Shown here: piece by piece, positions 43,426 through 53,423 of the stretch
How the letters are laid out: every line of letters starts with the position of its first letter
Position numbering within the stretch: position 1 is the first letter of the stretch
Source of the DNA: Aquimarina sp. AU474
GTDB lineage: Bacteria; Bacteroidota; Bacteroidia; Flavobacteriales; Flavobacteriaceae
Assembly: GCF_900312815.1 (NCBI RefSeq)
Contig: NZ_OMPE01000006.1
Location: forward strand, 62,001-126,000
Reading direction: 5' to 3'
DNA: 64,000 nucleotides
Translations under genes and position numbers: made by a program
The notes under the pieces: model-generated
The model's input: the letters and a program-made list of their open reading frames with translations, nothing else
What the model was told of the DNA's origin: nothing
Database searches by the model: none

Positions 43426-44241
43426 ATGTTACGAATTATATTATTGATTATTTTCTTTATATCCCAGAGTATAATCGCTCAAGGTTTTCAAGGAGTAGTA
43501 ACCTATCAAACTAATCGAAAAATAGACCTTAAGCTTAATGACTCAAGAACTAATCCTGATATGCAAAAGCAAATTCAGGAAATGCTTAAAAAACAATTTC
43601 AAAAAGAATTTACTTTACATTTTAATGCATCAGAATCTGTTTACAAAGAAGTAGAAAGCCTTGGTGCTCCTCAACCATCTTCGGGAATACGTATCATGAT
43701 TGCCGGAGGTGGAGGCGGTGATGTATCGTATAAAAATGTCAAAGAAGAACGTTTTGCAGATAAGCGAGATGTATTTGGTAAAATTTTTTTGGTTAAAGAT
43801 AAGCTAGAGAAATTGGACTGGACACTTGAAAATGAAACCAAAAAAATAGGAAATTATACTTGTTATAAAGCTACAGCAAAACGAACGGTAGAACGTTTCC
43901 AAAGTAGTACTATAGATAGTGAAGAAAAGGAAGAAGTTCAAGAAGAAGAATTGACCATAACTGCATGGTATACACCAGAAATACCTGTGGCCCATGGACC
44001 AGATGATTTTTGGGGATTACCTGGATTGATTTTAGAAGTTAATGATGGGGAACAAAATATGTTATGTAACAAAATTGTACTTAATCCTAAAAAGAAACTT
44101 GAAATTAATGAACCGGGAAAAGGAAAGGTAGTTACTCAAGAAAAATTTGAAGAGGTAATGCAAAAGAAAATGAAAGAAATGCAAGATCGAATGCCAAGAA
44201 GAAATGGTCAGGAAAGTATGAGGATTCGTATTGGGGGATAA
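43426..44241 (+). CDS. GLPGLI family protein 1
   Basis: A 271-residue exported protein with a signal peptide (ending QSIIAQ). It holds the GLPGLI core: ENETKKIGNYTCYKATAKR, then ITAWYTPEIPV and FWGLPGLILEVNDG. There is a glycine-rich segment near residue 90. The function of the family is not established; members often precede TonB-dependent-receptor-like genes in Bacteroidota, as here. It probably belongs to the regulon of the divergent two-component system. Confidence 0.9.
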   Translation: MLRIILLIIFFISQSIIAQGFQGVVTYQTNRKIDLKLNDSRTNPDMQKQIQEMLKKQFQKEFTLHFNASESVYKEVESLGAPQPSSGIRIMIAGGGGGDVSYKNVKEERFADKRDVFGKIFLVKDKLEKLDWTLENETKKIGNYTCYKATAKRTVERFQSSTIDSEEKEEVQEEELTITAWYTPEIPVAHGPDDFWGLPGLILEVNDGEQNMLCNKIVLNPKKKLEINEPGKGKVVTQEKFEEVMQKKMKEMQDRMPRRNGQESMRIRIGG

Positions 44242-44322
44242 TTTAAGATAAGATTAACTTTCTGGGATTAAACCAAGAGGTAATACTGTGGTCTTACTAT
44301 TTTTTATATAAATAAGTATCAC

Positions 44323-45180
44323 ATGAAAAAAATCGTAATGTTATTTCTGCTCACAACAGTAATATGGGGTAATGCCCAAGAATTTCAAGGAAAAGCCTAT
44401 TATTTTAGTAAAACAAGCGTGGATGCGAATTTTGGAGGAAGACAAATGTCTGAAGACCAAAAGAAAGCAATTACCGAACGTTTAAAGTCCGCTTCAGAAA
44501 AAACTTTTATACTCACTTTTAATAAAGAAGCGTCGGCATATAAACAAGAATCTCAATTAGAAGAATCTGGTAATAGTGGTAGGTGGGGTGCAATGATGTC
44601 TGGTTTTACTTCAAATAACTATTATAAAAATATTATAGATAAGGTCTATTATGATCAAAGGGAGTTTTATGGTAAAAATTTTCTCATTCAAGATTCAATA
44701 CAGCAATACAAATGGACTATGCTAAATGAAACTAAGCAAATAGGAAATTATACATGCTTTAAGGCGGTAACCACAAAAATAATAAGCGATGTTGCCGATT
44801 GGCGCAGTATTCGAAGAAAAGCAAGAGAACTCAGAAATAAAGGCGAAGAAGAAAGCAAAGATGTAACCACAAAAACAGATAGTAGTGCTTCTAAAGAAAT
44901 TGAAGTAGTCGCATGGTACACGCCAGAGATTCCCATTAATCAAGGTCCTGGAGAATTTTGGGGATTACCAGGATTAATTTTAGAAGTACAACAAGGAAGA
45001 AATACATTGTTGTGCAATAAAATTGTGTTGAACACGAAAGATGATCTGATTAAAATACCAACAAAAGGAAAAAAAGTCTCTCAAGATGAATTTGATAACG
45101 TTTCGAAAAAGAAAATCGAAGAGATGATCGAACAATTTAGTACACGTCGTAGAGGTGGTTTTGGGGGCAGAAGAAATTAA
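44323..45180 (+). CDS. GLPGLI family protein 2
   Basis: A 285-residue paralogue of the preceding gene. A signal peptide (ending VIWGNAQ) is followed by LNETKQIGNYTCFKAVTTK, EVVAWYTPEIPINQGPGEF and WGLPGLILEVQQG. The C-terminus is Arg/Gly-rich (STRRRGGFGGRR). The two copies share the second half best, which suggests an old tandem duplication. It lies 81 nt after copy 1 and 118 nt before the beta-barrel gene. Confidence 0.9.
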   Translation: MKKIVMLFLLTTVIWGNAQEFQGKAYYFSKTSVDANFGGRQMSEDQKKAITERLKSASEKTFILTFNKEASAYKQESQLEESGNSGRWGAMMSGFTSNNYYKNIIDKVYYDQREFYGKNFLIQDSIQQYKWTMLNETKQIGNYTCFKAVTTKIISDVADWRSIRRKARELRNKGEEESKDVTTKTDSSASKEIEVVAWYTPEIPINQGPGEFWGLPGLILEVQQGRNTLLCNKIVLNTKDDLIKIPTKGKKVSQDEFDNVSKKKIEEMIEQFSTRRRGGFGGRRN

Positions 45181-45298
45181 TTTCTCCAAGAAATAACTCA
45201 GTAATTATACTTTTTATACATCAATGAATCACTCCTCTATACTTTTAGTAGAGGGTAGAATTACCTTGAGGTAAATCAAATAGCAACAATCAATACAT

Positions 45299-48037
45299 AT
45301 GAACAAGTTTATACAACTTATAATACTTTTAATAACAATAGCAACTTCTGCTCAAACTATTCAGATATCTGGTTTCGTAAAAGATTCTATAGGGAATCCT
45401 TTAGAAATGGCAAATGTCATTGCTTATAAAAAGGGAGATAACGCAATGATGGGTTATGGAATTACTAATAGTCAAGGGAAATACAAAATATCGGTACCCG
45501 TAAATCAAACTTATAATCTTAAAGTAAGCTTTATCGGTTTGTTTGCTGATCCTAAATCAGTAGCGGTTACTACAGAAGATGTTTTGGTGGATTTTGTGAT
45601 GAATTCTCAAGAAAATAACTTAGATGCGGTAGAAATTGTATACGAAATACCAGTAGTGGTAAAAGGAGATACACTGGTGTATAATACGGATTCTTTTACC
45701 ACGGGATCAGAAAAAAAATTAGAGGATGTATTAGAAAAGTTACCTGGTATCGAGGTTAATGAGGATGGAGAGATCGAAGTTGAGGGTAAAACAGTTTCTA
45801 AGGTAATGGTCGAAGGGAAAGATTTTTTTGATGGAGACTCTAAACTAGCTACCAAAAACATTCCAGCAGATGCATTGGATAAAGTTGAAGTGTTGCGAAA
45901 CTATGAGGATGTTAACCAAATGCGAGGCCTTCGTAATTCTCAAGATCAGGTAGCTATTAATATCAAATTAAAAGAAGGAAAGAAGAATTTTTGGTTTGGA
46001 GATATAACCGCGGGCGCAGGTGTTGGTGATACAGAACGATATTTGATTAAACCCAAATTGTTTTATTATAACCCAAAATATAGTATTAATATTATTACGG
46101 ATTTAAACGATATAGGAGAAGTTCCTTTTACAAGACGTGATTACTTCAATTTTACAGGAGGCTTTAGAAATTTAGGCCGTGGCGGTACCTCATTCAATGT
46201 GTCGAGTGATGATTTAGCTTTTGCAACCCTTCAGAATAATCGAGCTAACGAGATTAATACCAAATTTGGAGCAGCTAATTTTAGCCTAGCCGCCAATAAA
46301 AAATTAGACATTAGTGGTTATGCAATTGTAAGTGATACTAAAACAGATTTGATTACGAATACTCGTAGGATTTACATTGATGATACTCCTGATCCTGCTG
46401 ATAATACTATTGAAGAGACTTTTGATAATGTTGAACAGCGTAGTAAACTCGGACTGTTAAAATTAAGTGCAAGTTATAGACCTAATAGTGATTTTAGATT
46501 AGATTATGATATTTTTAGTAAGCTTTCAAAACAAGAAGAAAATGACGAATTCTTATCTATACGTAGTGATGTTTCCGAAGATATAAACGAAAGACTCGAG
46601 AATACACCCTTTTCGATTCAACAAAACGCAAATGCCTATTATACCTTGAATGAAAAGAATATTTTTTCTTTAGAAGCACAGCATCTATTTCAGAATGAAG
46701 ACCCTTTTTATAATGCTATTCGAGATGAAATTCCGTTTAGAGGAATTTTTACAGCAATAAATAATCCAACAGATTCGAGTTTAGATACATTTGACCCTCT
46801 TGAAGAATCAGATCGATATAATATTAATCAAACAAAAGAAGTGCAAACCAATAAGATTGATGCTAAGTTAGATTATTATTATGTGCTGAATAAAAAAAGT
46901 AACTTGAATTTTTCTCTAGGGACCATTTTAAGTACTCAGAATTTTGATTCTAGTATTTTTCAAATATTAGATAATGGTGATCAAAATGATTTTGAAAACG
47001 ATGAGTTTAATAATGATGTGAGATATAATTTTAATGATGTTTTTGCTGGAGTTCATTATAAATTTATTACAGGAATTTTTACATTTAATCCAGGAATAAG
47101 TATACATAATTATGATCTAAAAGATAGACAGCTAGGTACTACAATAGATCAAAATGAGTGGCAGGTTTTACCTGATTTCTTTGCACTGGCTCAATTTAAA
47201 AAAACCGAAAGTTTACGATTTAATTATTCTATAACTGCAGAATATACAGATATTAATAGATTAGCTTCTGGATATGTTTTTAATAACTATAACTCATTAT
47301 CGCAGGGTAATCGAAACCTAGAAAATGCTTTGTATGATAACTATTCTTTGAACTATTTTAGTTTTAATATGTTTAATTATACCAACATCTTTGCTAGAGT
47401 GAGTTATACCAATAGACGTAACCCTATTAAAAATACTAGTGTAATTGAAGAAATTAATAGAGTAAATACTCCTATTAATTCTAACCTTGCGGATCAGGTG
47501 CTTACTGGAAATGGTAGGTTTAGTCGAACTTTTGGGAAGATTAAAGGAGAGTTAAATGCAAACTTAAGTTGGTCAAGTTTTAACAATATCATTAATAACT
47601 TACCTAGTGAGAGTGTTAGTCTTACACAAACCTATAGAACCGAATGGTCAACAAATTTTAAAAAAGGACCAAATTTTGATCTTGGATATAGTATTACGGT
47701 AAATGATTATGATAATAACGGAGCCGAAAGTACATTCTATACAAGTAGGCCATTTGCTAGATTAGACTGGTCCTTTGCAAAAGGCTTTTTATTAAAATCT
47801 TCATATAGCTATTATAATTATAGGGATACAGAGACAACATTAAATGAGTATAGTTTTTGGGATGCTGATTTGTTTTATCAAAAACCAGATAGTAAATGGG
47901 AATATAAATTCTCTGTAACTAATCTATTAGATACCCAAAATATTAATCGAGATAGTTTTAATGAATTATACAACAGTACCTCTAGTTATGCTGTTCAGCC
48001 TAGATATTGGATACTAACTGTTAAATATAATCTATAG
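45299..48037 (+). CDS. TonB-dependent-receptor-like outer-membrane beta-barrel protein
   Basis: A 912-residue outer-membrane protein. A signal peptide (ending ATSAQ) is followed by a carboxypeptidase-regulatory-like domain (residues 22-105: ISGFVKDSIGNPLEMANVIA) and a plug-like region (residues 115-225: LEDVLEKLPGIEVNEDGEIE). A long barrel runs to the C-terminus (YWILTVKYNL). The ligand is unknown. It sits third in the GLPGLI cluster controlled by the adjacent two-component system. The TonB box is not clear. Confidence 0.88.
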   Translation: MNKFIQLIILLITIATSAQTIQISGFVKDSIGNPLEMANVIAYKKGDNAMMGYGITNSQGKYKISVPVNQTYNLKVSFIGLFADPKSVAVTTEDVLVDFVMNSQENNLDAVEIVYEIPVVVKGDTLVYNTDSFTTGSEKKLEDVLEKLPGIEVNEDGEIEVEGKTVSKVMVEGKDFFDGDSKLATKNIPADALDKVEVLRNYEDVNQMRGLRNSQDQVAINIKLKEGKKNFWFGDITAGAGVGDTERYLIKPKLFYYNPKYSINIITDLNDIGEVPFTRRDYFNFTGGFRNLGRGGTSFNVSSDDLAFATLQNNRANEINTKFGAANFSLAANKKLDISGYAIVSDTKTDLITNTRRIYIDDTPDPADNTIEETFDNVEQRSKLGLLKLSASYRPNSDFRLDYDIFSKLSKQEENDEFLSIRSDVSEDINERLENTPFSIQQNANAYYTLNEKNIFSLEAQHLFQNEDPFYNAIRDEIPFRGIFTAINNPTDSSLDTFDPLEESDRYNINQTKEVQTNKIDAKLDYYYVLNKKSNLNFSLGTILSTQNFDSSIFQILDNGDQNDFENDEFNNDVRYNFNDVFAGVHYKFITGIFTFNPGISIHNYDLKDRQLGTTIDQNEWQVLPDFFALAQFKKTESLRFNYSITAEYTDINRLASGYVFNNYNSLSQGNRNLENALYDNYSLNYFSFNMFNYTNIFARVSYTNRRNPIKNTSVIEEINRVNTPINSNLADQVLTGNGRFSRTFGKIKGELNANLSWSSFNNIINNLPSESVSLTQTYRTEWSTNFKKGPNFDLGYSITVNDYDNNGAESTFYTSRPFARLDWSFAKGFLLKSSYSYYNYRDTETTLNEYSFWDADLFYQKPDSKWEYKFSVTNLLDTQNINRDSFNELYNSTSSYAVQPRYWILTVKYNL

Positions 48038-48192
48038 AGCAGTAAGTTGAATAACTAATGCAATTGTATTAGGGTATATATGTTTGAAAATGGTCTTTAC
48101 GGATTTTGTTGCGTTAGCCTTTGTTAATCCTGTGATAAATATGTAGATGAGGTTTTTCTATTCGATTATCTTTATAAAAAAATAAAAAGATA

Positions 48193-48708
48193 ATGAGTTT
48201 TTATAAAGTTTATGGATTAATCCTAATGTTCATTTTTGTTTCTTGTAATCAAACTTCTAATGATACGTCTAACACTTCACAAACTGAATCTAAAGAAGAT
48301 ATGGAAATTACTGCTCAACAAGGTGTGATCACAAAAAAAAGCACACAAAACTTTGAAGACACGTATGCGTCATTGGTAGAGATAATCCAAAATAATCCTA
48401 ACTTAAAAATTGTTGCGCAGTTGGATCATCAGGCTAATGCAGCTTCAGTTGATCTCGATTTAAAACCAACGAAAATTATCATGTTTGGAAACCCTAAGTT
48501 AGGAACACCATTAATGCAAAGTTCTCAAACTGCTGGCTTAGATTTGCCTCAAAAAATGTTGGTATGGGAAAATGATGAAGGAGTAGTATATATATCCTAT
48601 AACGATCCTATATATTTACAAAATAGACATAATATTGAAAAAAGTGAAGTATTAGAAAAAATGAAGGGAGCGTTAGATAAAATATCAAACACAGCAGCAG
48701 AGTTGTAA
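48193..48708 (+). CDS. DUF302 lipoprotein
   Basis: A 171-residue lipoprotein: the lipobox is MFIFVSCNQT, with the Cys near residue 18. A DUF302 domain spans about 55-165 (IMFGNPKLGTPLMQSSQTAG, then VYISYNDPIYLQNRHNI). DUF302 proteins are small and periplasmic here, with unknown function; some are tied to redox or heavy-metal response. It is downstream of, but 155 nt from, the outer-membrane receptor. Confidence 0.85.
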   Translation: MSFYKVYGLILMFIFVSCNQTSNDTSNTSQTESKEDMEITAQQGVITKKSTQNFEDTYASLVEIIQNNPNLKIVAQLDHQANAASVDLDLKPTKIIMFGNPKLGTPLMQSSQTAGLDLPQKMLVWENDEGVVYISYNDPIYLQNRHNIEKSEVLEKMKGALDKISNTAAEL

Positions 48709-48845
48709 AATCGATCTAATATTACAAAAAATATTTCCTACAGAATTCATGATGGAATGAATTTGTATTAGTTCATTTTAGTCATCCTTATACAAAGTTG
48801 TAGTAAGCACAAAATTTGCGTATATATCGTTTTAAACTAAATATG

Positions 48846-49187
48846 TTAGTTTTGGATCTTCACTTTTATAGGCCCACCACTTGAAACATAACTTCCTCCA
48901 ATTTCATCAATATTAATATCTAATTCATCGCGAGTACTAATACCGTTGAGGTCTACTTTAAGTTTATCATAGGTATCAATACTTTTTATATTAACATTAA
49001 TCTCATCCGTGTTATTTATGCGTACAGTTATACTACCATCTTCATTAATCGGTAGATTGGCAAATGTATTATGATAAGAACTGTTGGCGTGTGCTTTAGG
49101 GATAATATCAATATCTCTGATTACTATTATTACTAGGCAAACTGCTATAATCGTAAGTAAAAACTGAGAGTACTTATTGGTTTTCAT
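48846..49187 (-). CDS. hypothetical membrane-anchored small protein
   Basis: A 113-residue protein with one N-terminal hydrophobic helix (QFLLTIIAVCLVIIVI) and a periplasmic tail of about 80 residues rich in Asn, Asp and Ile, with strand-like repeats (ITVRINNTDEINVNI, LKVDLNGISTRDELDINI). I do not recognise a family. The good ATG and coherent composition support a real gene. The upstream gap 49188-49448 (261 nt) contains two short hairpins but nothing clearer. Confidence 0.6.
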   Translation of the reverse strand: MKTNKYSQFLLTIIAVCLVIIVIRDIDIIPKAHANSSYHNTFANLPINEDGSITVRINNTDEINVNIKSIDTYDKLKVDLNGISTRDELDINIDEIGGSYVSSGGPIKVKIQN

Positions 49188-49448
49188 AACGTTAAATTTA
49201 TAGTTGTTAAATATGCACCAATTAAGGTGCCAAAATAGTATTATACTTTTTTTTATTTTAATGAAGGCTTTGTTCTGGGACGGAGAGATTTAAGGGTTAA
49301 GAAATTAAACATAAATAGGAAGTGTTTTTTAAAAGCCTTATTATCAGTGTGAAAACTAAATAAAATGATTAAATTCGCACTTTTTTTAAGCAATATTAGC
49401 CCCCAAAACTCGTTTTTTGGGTAACTAAACTAACCAAAGACCTCAATT

Positions 49449-50636
49449 ATGACTAAACCAGCTAGTCGATTGCATTTCCTAGATGCGATTCGTGCATTTG
49501 CTATTATGATGATGCTTCAAGGACATTTTGTTCATGCTTTGTTGGATGATACTTATAGAGATAAAAGCGATGTTTTTTATAGCACATGGGAGTATTTAAG
49601 AGGAATGACCGCTCCAACTTTTTTTACTATTACCGGATTTATCTTCACTTATTTGTTATTAAAACAAAAGGCCGTAGGTTTAGACAATCCAAGAGTACTA
49701 AAAGGAATAAAACGAGCAGTAAAAGTTATCTTTTGGGGATATTTGCTTAGAATAAGTTTTTTCGCACTTTTTAACGGTACCGTTAATCCTTCATTTTTTT
49801 ATGTAGATGTTCTACAATGTAGTGGAACCTCATTGTTATTGTTAATAGGAGTATACCTTATTGCTTATCGTGTTACAAATAGAGCCTTATTTCAAAAACT
49901 TGTATTAAGTATTGGAGTTGTTATTTTCTTATTGCAACCAATTTATGGTAGTTGTATCCTCGAGTTTTTACCGCAAACCATTGCTAATTATTTTACCAAC
50001 CGCAATGGATCTGTTTTTACTTTGTTTCCATGGTTTGGATATGTTTGTTTTGGAAGCTTTATGGCTACACTATTTTTAAAATATGGTAAAAGAGAAATGT
50101 TTCATAAGTATGCAATTATATCGTTTTTATTGATTGGTTTACTGTTGATTTTTTATTCTTCTAGTGCATTAATGTTTATTCATAATATTACTGGTGTTGG
50201 AATTTTTAAGTCTGTGGCTTATAATAACTTCCTGTTTATACGATTGGGGAATGTTTGTGTTTTGTTTGCTGTTTTTATGTTGCTTAAAGATATTCTGGCC
50301 CATCAAGTAATCACAAGAATAGGAGGTAAAACCTTGTCAATTTATATTATTCATTTTTTCGTGTTATATGGCAGTTGGTTCGGATTAGGACTTAGTCGCT
50401 TTTTTTATCATGATTTATCTCCAGTGCAAGTCATTGTAGGGGCATTATTGTTTGTGATCGGTATTTGTGCTTTGGTTTTGTATTACTATAAATACGAGCA
50501 AATGATTAAAGAAAATACAAGCACAGTGCTAGATAATGCGCTTAGAAGATTTTCGATACATCTACCAGATATTATTTCTGAAATGAAGAACATAATTATT
50601 CGAACTTATAGAAGTATTAAATACGCAAGACGTTAA
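49449..50636 (+). CDS. acyltransferase-like membrane protein (HGSNAT/DUF1624 type)
   Basis: A 395-residue polytopic membrane protein with about ten hydrophobic helices. Its start (RLHFLDAIRAFAIMMMLQGH) and GMTAPTFFTITGFIFTYLL fit the heparan-alpha-glucosaminide acetyltransferase/DUF1624 group, which moves acetyl groups across the membrane. The His of QGH is the usual catalytic candidate. The acceptor is unknown. A DoxX gene follows on the same strand 73 nt downstream. Confidence 0.82.
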   Translation: MTKPASRLHFLDAIRAFAIMMMLQGHFVHALLDDTYRDKSDVFYSTWEYLRGMTAPTFFTITGFIFTYLLLKQKAVGLDNPRVLKGIKRAVKVIFWGYLLRISFFALFNGTVNPSFFYVDVLQCSGTSLLLLIGVYLIAYRVTNRALFQKLVLSIGVVIFLLQPIYGSCILEFLPQTIANYFTNRNGSVFTLFPWFGYVCFGSFMATLFLKYGKREMFHKYAIISFLLIGLLLIFYSSSALMFIHNITGVGIFKSVAYNNFLFIRLGNVCVLFAVFMLLKDILAHQVITRIGGKTLSIYIIHFFVLYGSWFGLGLSRFFYHDLSPVQVIVGALLFVIGICALVLYYYKYEQMIKENTSTVLDNALRRFSIHLPDIISEMKNIIIRTYRSIKYARR

Positions 50637-50709
50637 TCGTTTGTGAATTATTTTTTTATTGTACTATAAACCAGTATCTTATATCGGTTTAATCAATACT
50701 TCTTTTGTT

Positions 50710-51132
50710 ATGCCAACAATAAAATCATTAAATAAATGGGCAAATGCACATTCGTATTATCCATTGGATCTCTTAAGAATAGCTTTAGGAGTATTCCTAT
50801 TTATTAAAGGGATAAATTTTATTAGTAATAGTCAGATTTTGGTGGATTTGCTAAGACCAGTTCAAAATCTTGCAGGTTCTATGATCGTTATTCATTATGT
50901 TGCACCTGCACATTTAATTGGAGGTATAATGATCGCTTTTGGATTGTTAACTAGGTGGTCTGTTACCGTACAACTGCCTTTATTGATTGGAGCTGTCCTT
51001 ATAAATTTTTTAGGAGAAATGAATGCAGCAAACCTTGTTATAGCAAGCGTGATACTAGTGTTATGTGTTTTCTTTCTTTTTTATGGATCAGGAAAACACT
51101 CTGTAGATTATTATTTAAAAATGCAACAATAA
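50710..51132 (+). CDS. DoxX family membrane protein
   Basis: A 140-residue protein with four hydrophobic helices, from the ATG at 50710 (MPTIKSLNKWANAHSYYPLD); the upstream TTG reading adds 17 unlikely residues. LRIALGVFLFIKGINFI and AHLIGGIMIAFGLLTRWSV match the DoxX/quinol oxidase-associated family. Role unknown. It follows the acyltransferase-like gene on the same strand. Confidence 0.82.
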   Translation: MPTIKSLNKWANAHSYYPLDLLRIALGVFLFIKGINFISNSQILVDLLRPVQNLAGSMIVIHYVAPAHLIGGIMIAFGLLTRWSVTVQLPLLIGAVLINFLGEMNAANLVIASVILVLCVFFLFYGSGKHSVDYYLKMQQ

Positions 51133-51218
51133 TAATTTTTCTAGTACTTCAAATATGAATGTAAAAAGGGAGGAAAATTTCCTGTTGAATTAAAATATCT
51201 GTATTCTTCTTAAAATAT

Positions 51219-51246
51219 AAAAAACCACTCTTTTGAGTGGTTTTTT
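51219..51246. terminator. bidirectional terminator
   Basis: A perfect 12-bp stem (51219-51230 with 51235-51246), a 4-T loop and flanking A/T runs. It lies between the convergent DoxX gene and the hypothetical gene at 51270. Confidence 0.85.
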
Positions 51247-51269
51247 ATATTACGTTTTTTTAAAATGTT

Positions 51270-51635
51270 TTACCATCCTGATAGACGAGACTCGCCTCCT
51301 TCAATTGGGACATTTAAATATATCGTATCCATAATTTTAGAAGTATGAATACTGTTCTTTTCACCAATGATTCTTTTTTTATTTTTTTGAAGTTGTTTTT
51401 TGATCTTTCTCCATTCTTTACGACTAAAAAACTGTTTGTCGCTTCTAGATACGTTTTCCATTGGTGTGGTTAATAATAATCTATCTACCTTTGAAACCTC
51501 ATCAGTACTATATCGTTCTTCCTGAATTTGATTATCAATAGTTTTTACAGATGTTAGATCATTTTTATAATCCTGACCAAATGATACGCCAAAAACACAA
51601 AAAAAAGTAATTGTGAATATTGTTCTTAATTTCAT
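51270..51635 (-). CDS. secreted hypothetical protein
   Basis: A 121-residue protein with a signal peptide (IFTITFFCVFGVSFGQ). The mature part is charged, with a Lys-rich helix (KEWRKIKKQLQKNKKRI) in the middle. No family recognised. It ends with a good terminator and has its own ATG, so it is probably real. Confidence 0.6.
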   Translation of the reverse strand: MKLRTIFTITFFCVFGVSFGQDYKNDLTSVKTIDNQIQEERYSTDEVSKVDRLLLTTPMENVSRSDKQFFSRKEWRKIKKQLQKNKKRIIGEKNSIHTSKIMDTIYLNVPIEGGESRLSGW

Positions 51636-51841
51636 CTCCCTAAATTTTAATAATTGCGTGTAATTCTAAATTTAAATGTATTCCAAAATCATTAATATTA
51701 TTTCCCCCGAAATGACACGTAAAGTATCTATATATTAACGAGATAAAAGTAACAATATTACTTGAGTTTAGCGTACGGAAAAACCGCAATTTTTTAGTGT
51801 AAATTTATAAAATCGATAAAGAACTATAAAAGCCGATAAAA

Positions 51842-53098
51842 CTATAGATTGAAAGCCTTTTTTACGGCATCTACATGATCTAGTTTCTCCCAAGTAAACA
51901 ACTCTACTTCTCGTTCTACTTTACCAGAATACGGGCTATTAAAAACTTTGGTAACGGTTTGTGGCTCTTTACCCATATGACCATATGCGGCTGTTTCAAG
52001 ATATATAGGATTACGTAATTTAAGACGCTGTTCTATTGCCGCTGGACGCATATCAAAAATTTGAGCAACTTTTTCAGCAATTTCACCATCTGTAAGGTCT
52101 AAATTACTGCTTCCATAAGTATCTACAAAAATAGAAGTGGGTTCTACTACTCCAATAGCATAAGATACTTGAACTAATGCTTCATTAGCTACTCCTGCAG
52201 CTACTAGATTTTTAGCAATATGTCTAGATGCATATGCAGCAGAACGATCCACCTTACTAGGGTCTTTTCCAGAAAAAGCTCCACCCCCGTGTGCTCCTTT
52301 ACCACCATAAGTATCCACTATAATTTTTCTTCCAGTAAGACCAGTATCTCCATGAGGACCACCAATAACGAATTTACCAGTTGGGTTGATGTGATACGTT
52401 ATTTCATCATTGAATAGTTTTTGAATATATTCTGGTAATTGTGCTATAACACGCGGCATTAAAATAGAAATGATGTCATTTTTTATTTTGCTAAGCATTG
52501 CTTCATCATTACTATCAAAATCATCATGTTGAGTAGAGACAACAATAGCTACAATTCTTTGAGGAATATTATCATCACTATACTCTATCGTAACTTGACT
52601 TTTAGAATCAGGACGTAGATAAGGAATTTCTGTGCCTTCTCTTCTCAATGTAGCTAGTTCCATCAAGATTTTATGAGAAATATCAAGAGCCAAAGGCATA
52701 TAGTTAGAAGTTTCTTTAGATGCATATCCAAACATCATTCCCTGATCACCAGCACCTTGTTCTTCTTTAGTTTCTCTATCAACACCTTGATTGATATCTT
52801 GAGATTGCTCATGAATCAAAGAAATTACACCACAAGAATCTCCACTAAATTGATACGCTCCTTTGGTATATCCAATTTTATTTATTACTTCTCTAGCAAT
52901 ATGTTGTACGTCTAGATAGGTTTGAGATTTTACTTCACCTGCCAAAACTACTTGACCTGTGGTAACAAGTGTTTCACAGGCTACTTTCGAATCTGGGTCA
53001 AAAGCCAAAAAATTGTCTAATAAAGCGTCACTTATTTGATCTGCTACTTTATCTGGATGTCCTTCAGATACGCTTTCCGAAGTAAATAAATATGCCAT
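51842..53098 (-). CDS. metK: S-adenosylmethionine synthetase
   Basis: A 418-residue enzyme that makes SAM from methionine and ATP. Motifs: [51 protein letters not shown] and [19 protein letters not shown]. Length is typical of Bacteroidota. The leader of about 146 nt contains a SAM-II riboswitch, so its own product probably lowers its expression. It is divergent from the SAM-I-controlled methionine operon. Confidence 0.97.
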   Translation of the reverse strand: MAYLFTSESVSEGHPDKVADQISDALLDNFLAFDPDSKVACETLVTTGQVVLAGEVKSQTYLDVQHIAREVINKIGYTKGAYQFSGDSCGVISLIHEQSQDINQGVDRETKEEQGAGDQGMMFGYASKETSNYMPLALDISHKILMELATLRREGTEIPYLRPDSKSQVTIEYSDDNIPQRIVAIVVSTQHDDFDSNDEAMLSKIKNDIISILMPRVIAQLPEYIQKLFNDEITYHINPTGKFVIGGPHGDTGLTGRKIIVDTYGGKGAHGGGAFSGKDPSKVDRSAAYASRHIAKNLVAAGVANEALVQVSYAIGVVEPTSIFVDTYGSSNLDLTDGEIAEKVAQIFDMRPAAIEQRLKLRNPIYLETAAYGHMGKEPQTVTKVFNSPYSGKVEREVELFTWEKLDHVDAVKKAFNL

Positions 53099-53115
53099 TG
53101 TTTTTGTTTTATAGA

Positions 53116-53160
53116 GACTAATAAGACGGGATTAGAATATAAAGCTTTCGATGATTAGTC
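53116..53160 (-). promoter_or_regulatory. hairpin between SAM-II aptamer and metK start
   Basis: Seven perfect base pairs (53116-53122 with 53154-53160) enclose a loop of 31 nt. It lies between the riboswitch and the ATG and could be part of the expression platform, but it is not a classic terminator because no U run follows it directly. Confidence 0.35.
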
Positions 53161-53169
53161 ACTTATCGA

Positions 53170-53239
53170 ACTGCTTTAGCATTTTTAACATTAAAATATC
53201 ATAATGTCTCGGGTTGCAATCAGTCAAATCTATCCCTGA
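53170..53239 (-). promoter_or_regulatory. SAM-II riboswitch of metK
   Basis: On the minus strand the core reads GATTTGACTGATTGCAACC, then, after an inserted hairpin, GCTAAAGCAGT. These match the SAM-II pattern GATTT-x-CC-x-TTGCAA ... GCTAAA. Pairings I can see: P1 53234-53239 with 53209-53213 (one bulged A), pseudoknot P2 53221-53224 (ACTG) with 53170-53173 (CAGT), and an insert stem 53188-53193 with 53202-53207. SAM-II RNAs bind S-adenosylmethionine and turn off methionine-cycle genes. Confidence 0.82.
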
Positions 53240-53250
53240 AAATATTTCGG

Positions 53251-53279
53251 CAAAGGTAAAAAAAATGATAATATTCAAA
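53251..53279 (-). promoter_or_regulatory. metK promoter
   Basis: On the minus strand TTTG (53279 to 53276) and TACCTTTG (53258 to 53251) are separated by 17 nt, a full match to the Bacteroidota consensus. The transcript begins near 53244, just upstream of the SAM-II aptamer. Confidence 0.75.
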
Positions 53280-53368
53280 AGCTTTTAACGTATCATTATT
53301 TTTTTGATAGTAATAACCTCAATTAGGTCGAGTTTTTTTAAGACTAAGTAATTTTTTAATGAAACATG

Positions 53369-53397
53369 TTGCAGTTTAAAAATAATTACTAGTTTTG
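53369..53397 (+). promoter_or_regulatory. promoter of the methionine operon
   Basis: TTG at 53369-53371 and TAGTTTTG at 53390-53397 with an 18-nt spacer. The transcript starts near 53404, 20 nt before the SAM-I aptamer. Confidence 0.75.
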
Positions 53398-53423
53398 TCC
53401 TCAAGTTTCTTATACATTTTAGT

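Noticed and set aside
49399..49421. Hairpin CCCAAAA/TTTTTTGGG before the acyltransferase-like gene as a terminator or riboswitch
   Set aside because: There is no T run after the stem and no conserved aptamer core; it may only be a leader hairpin.
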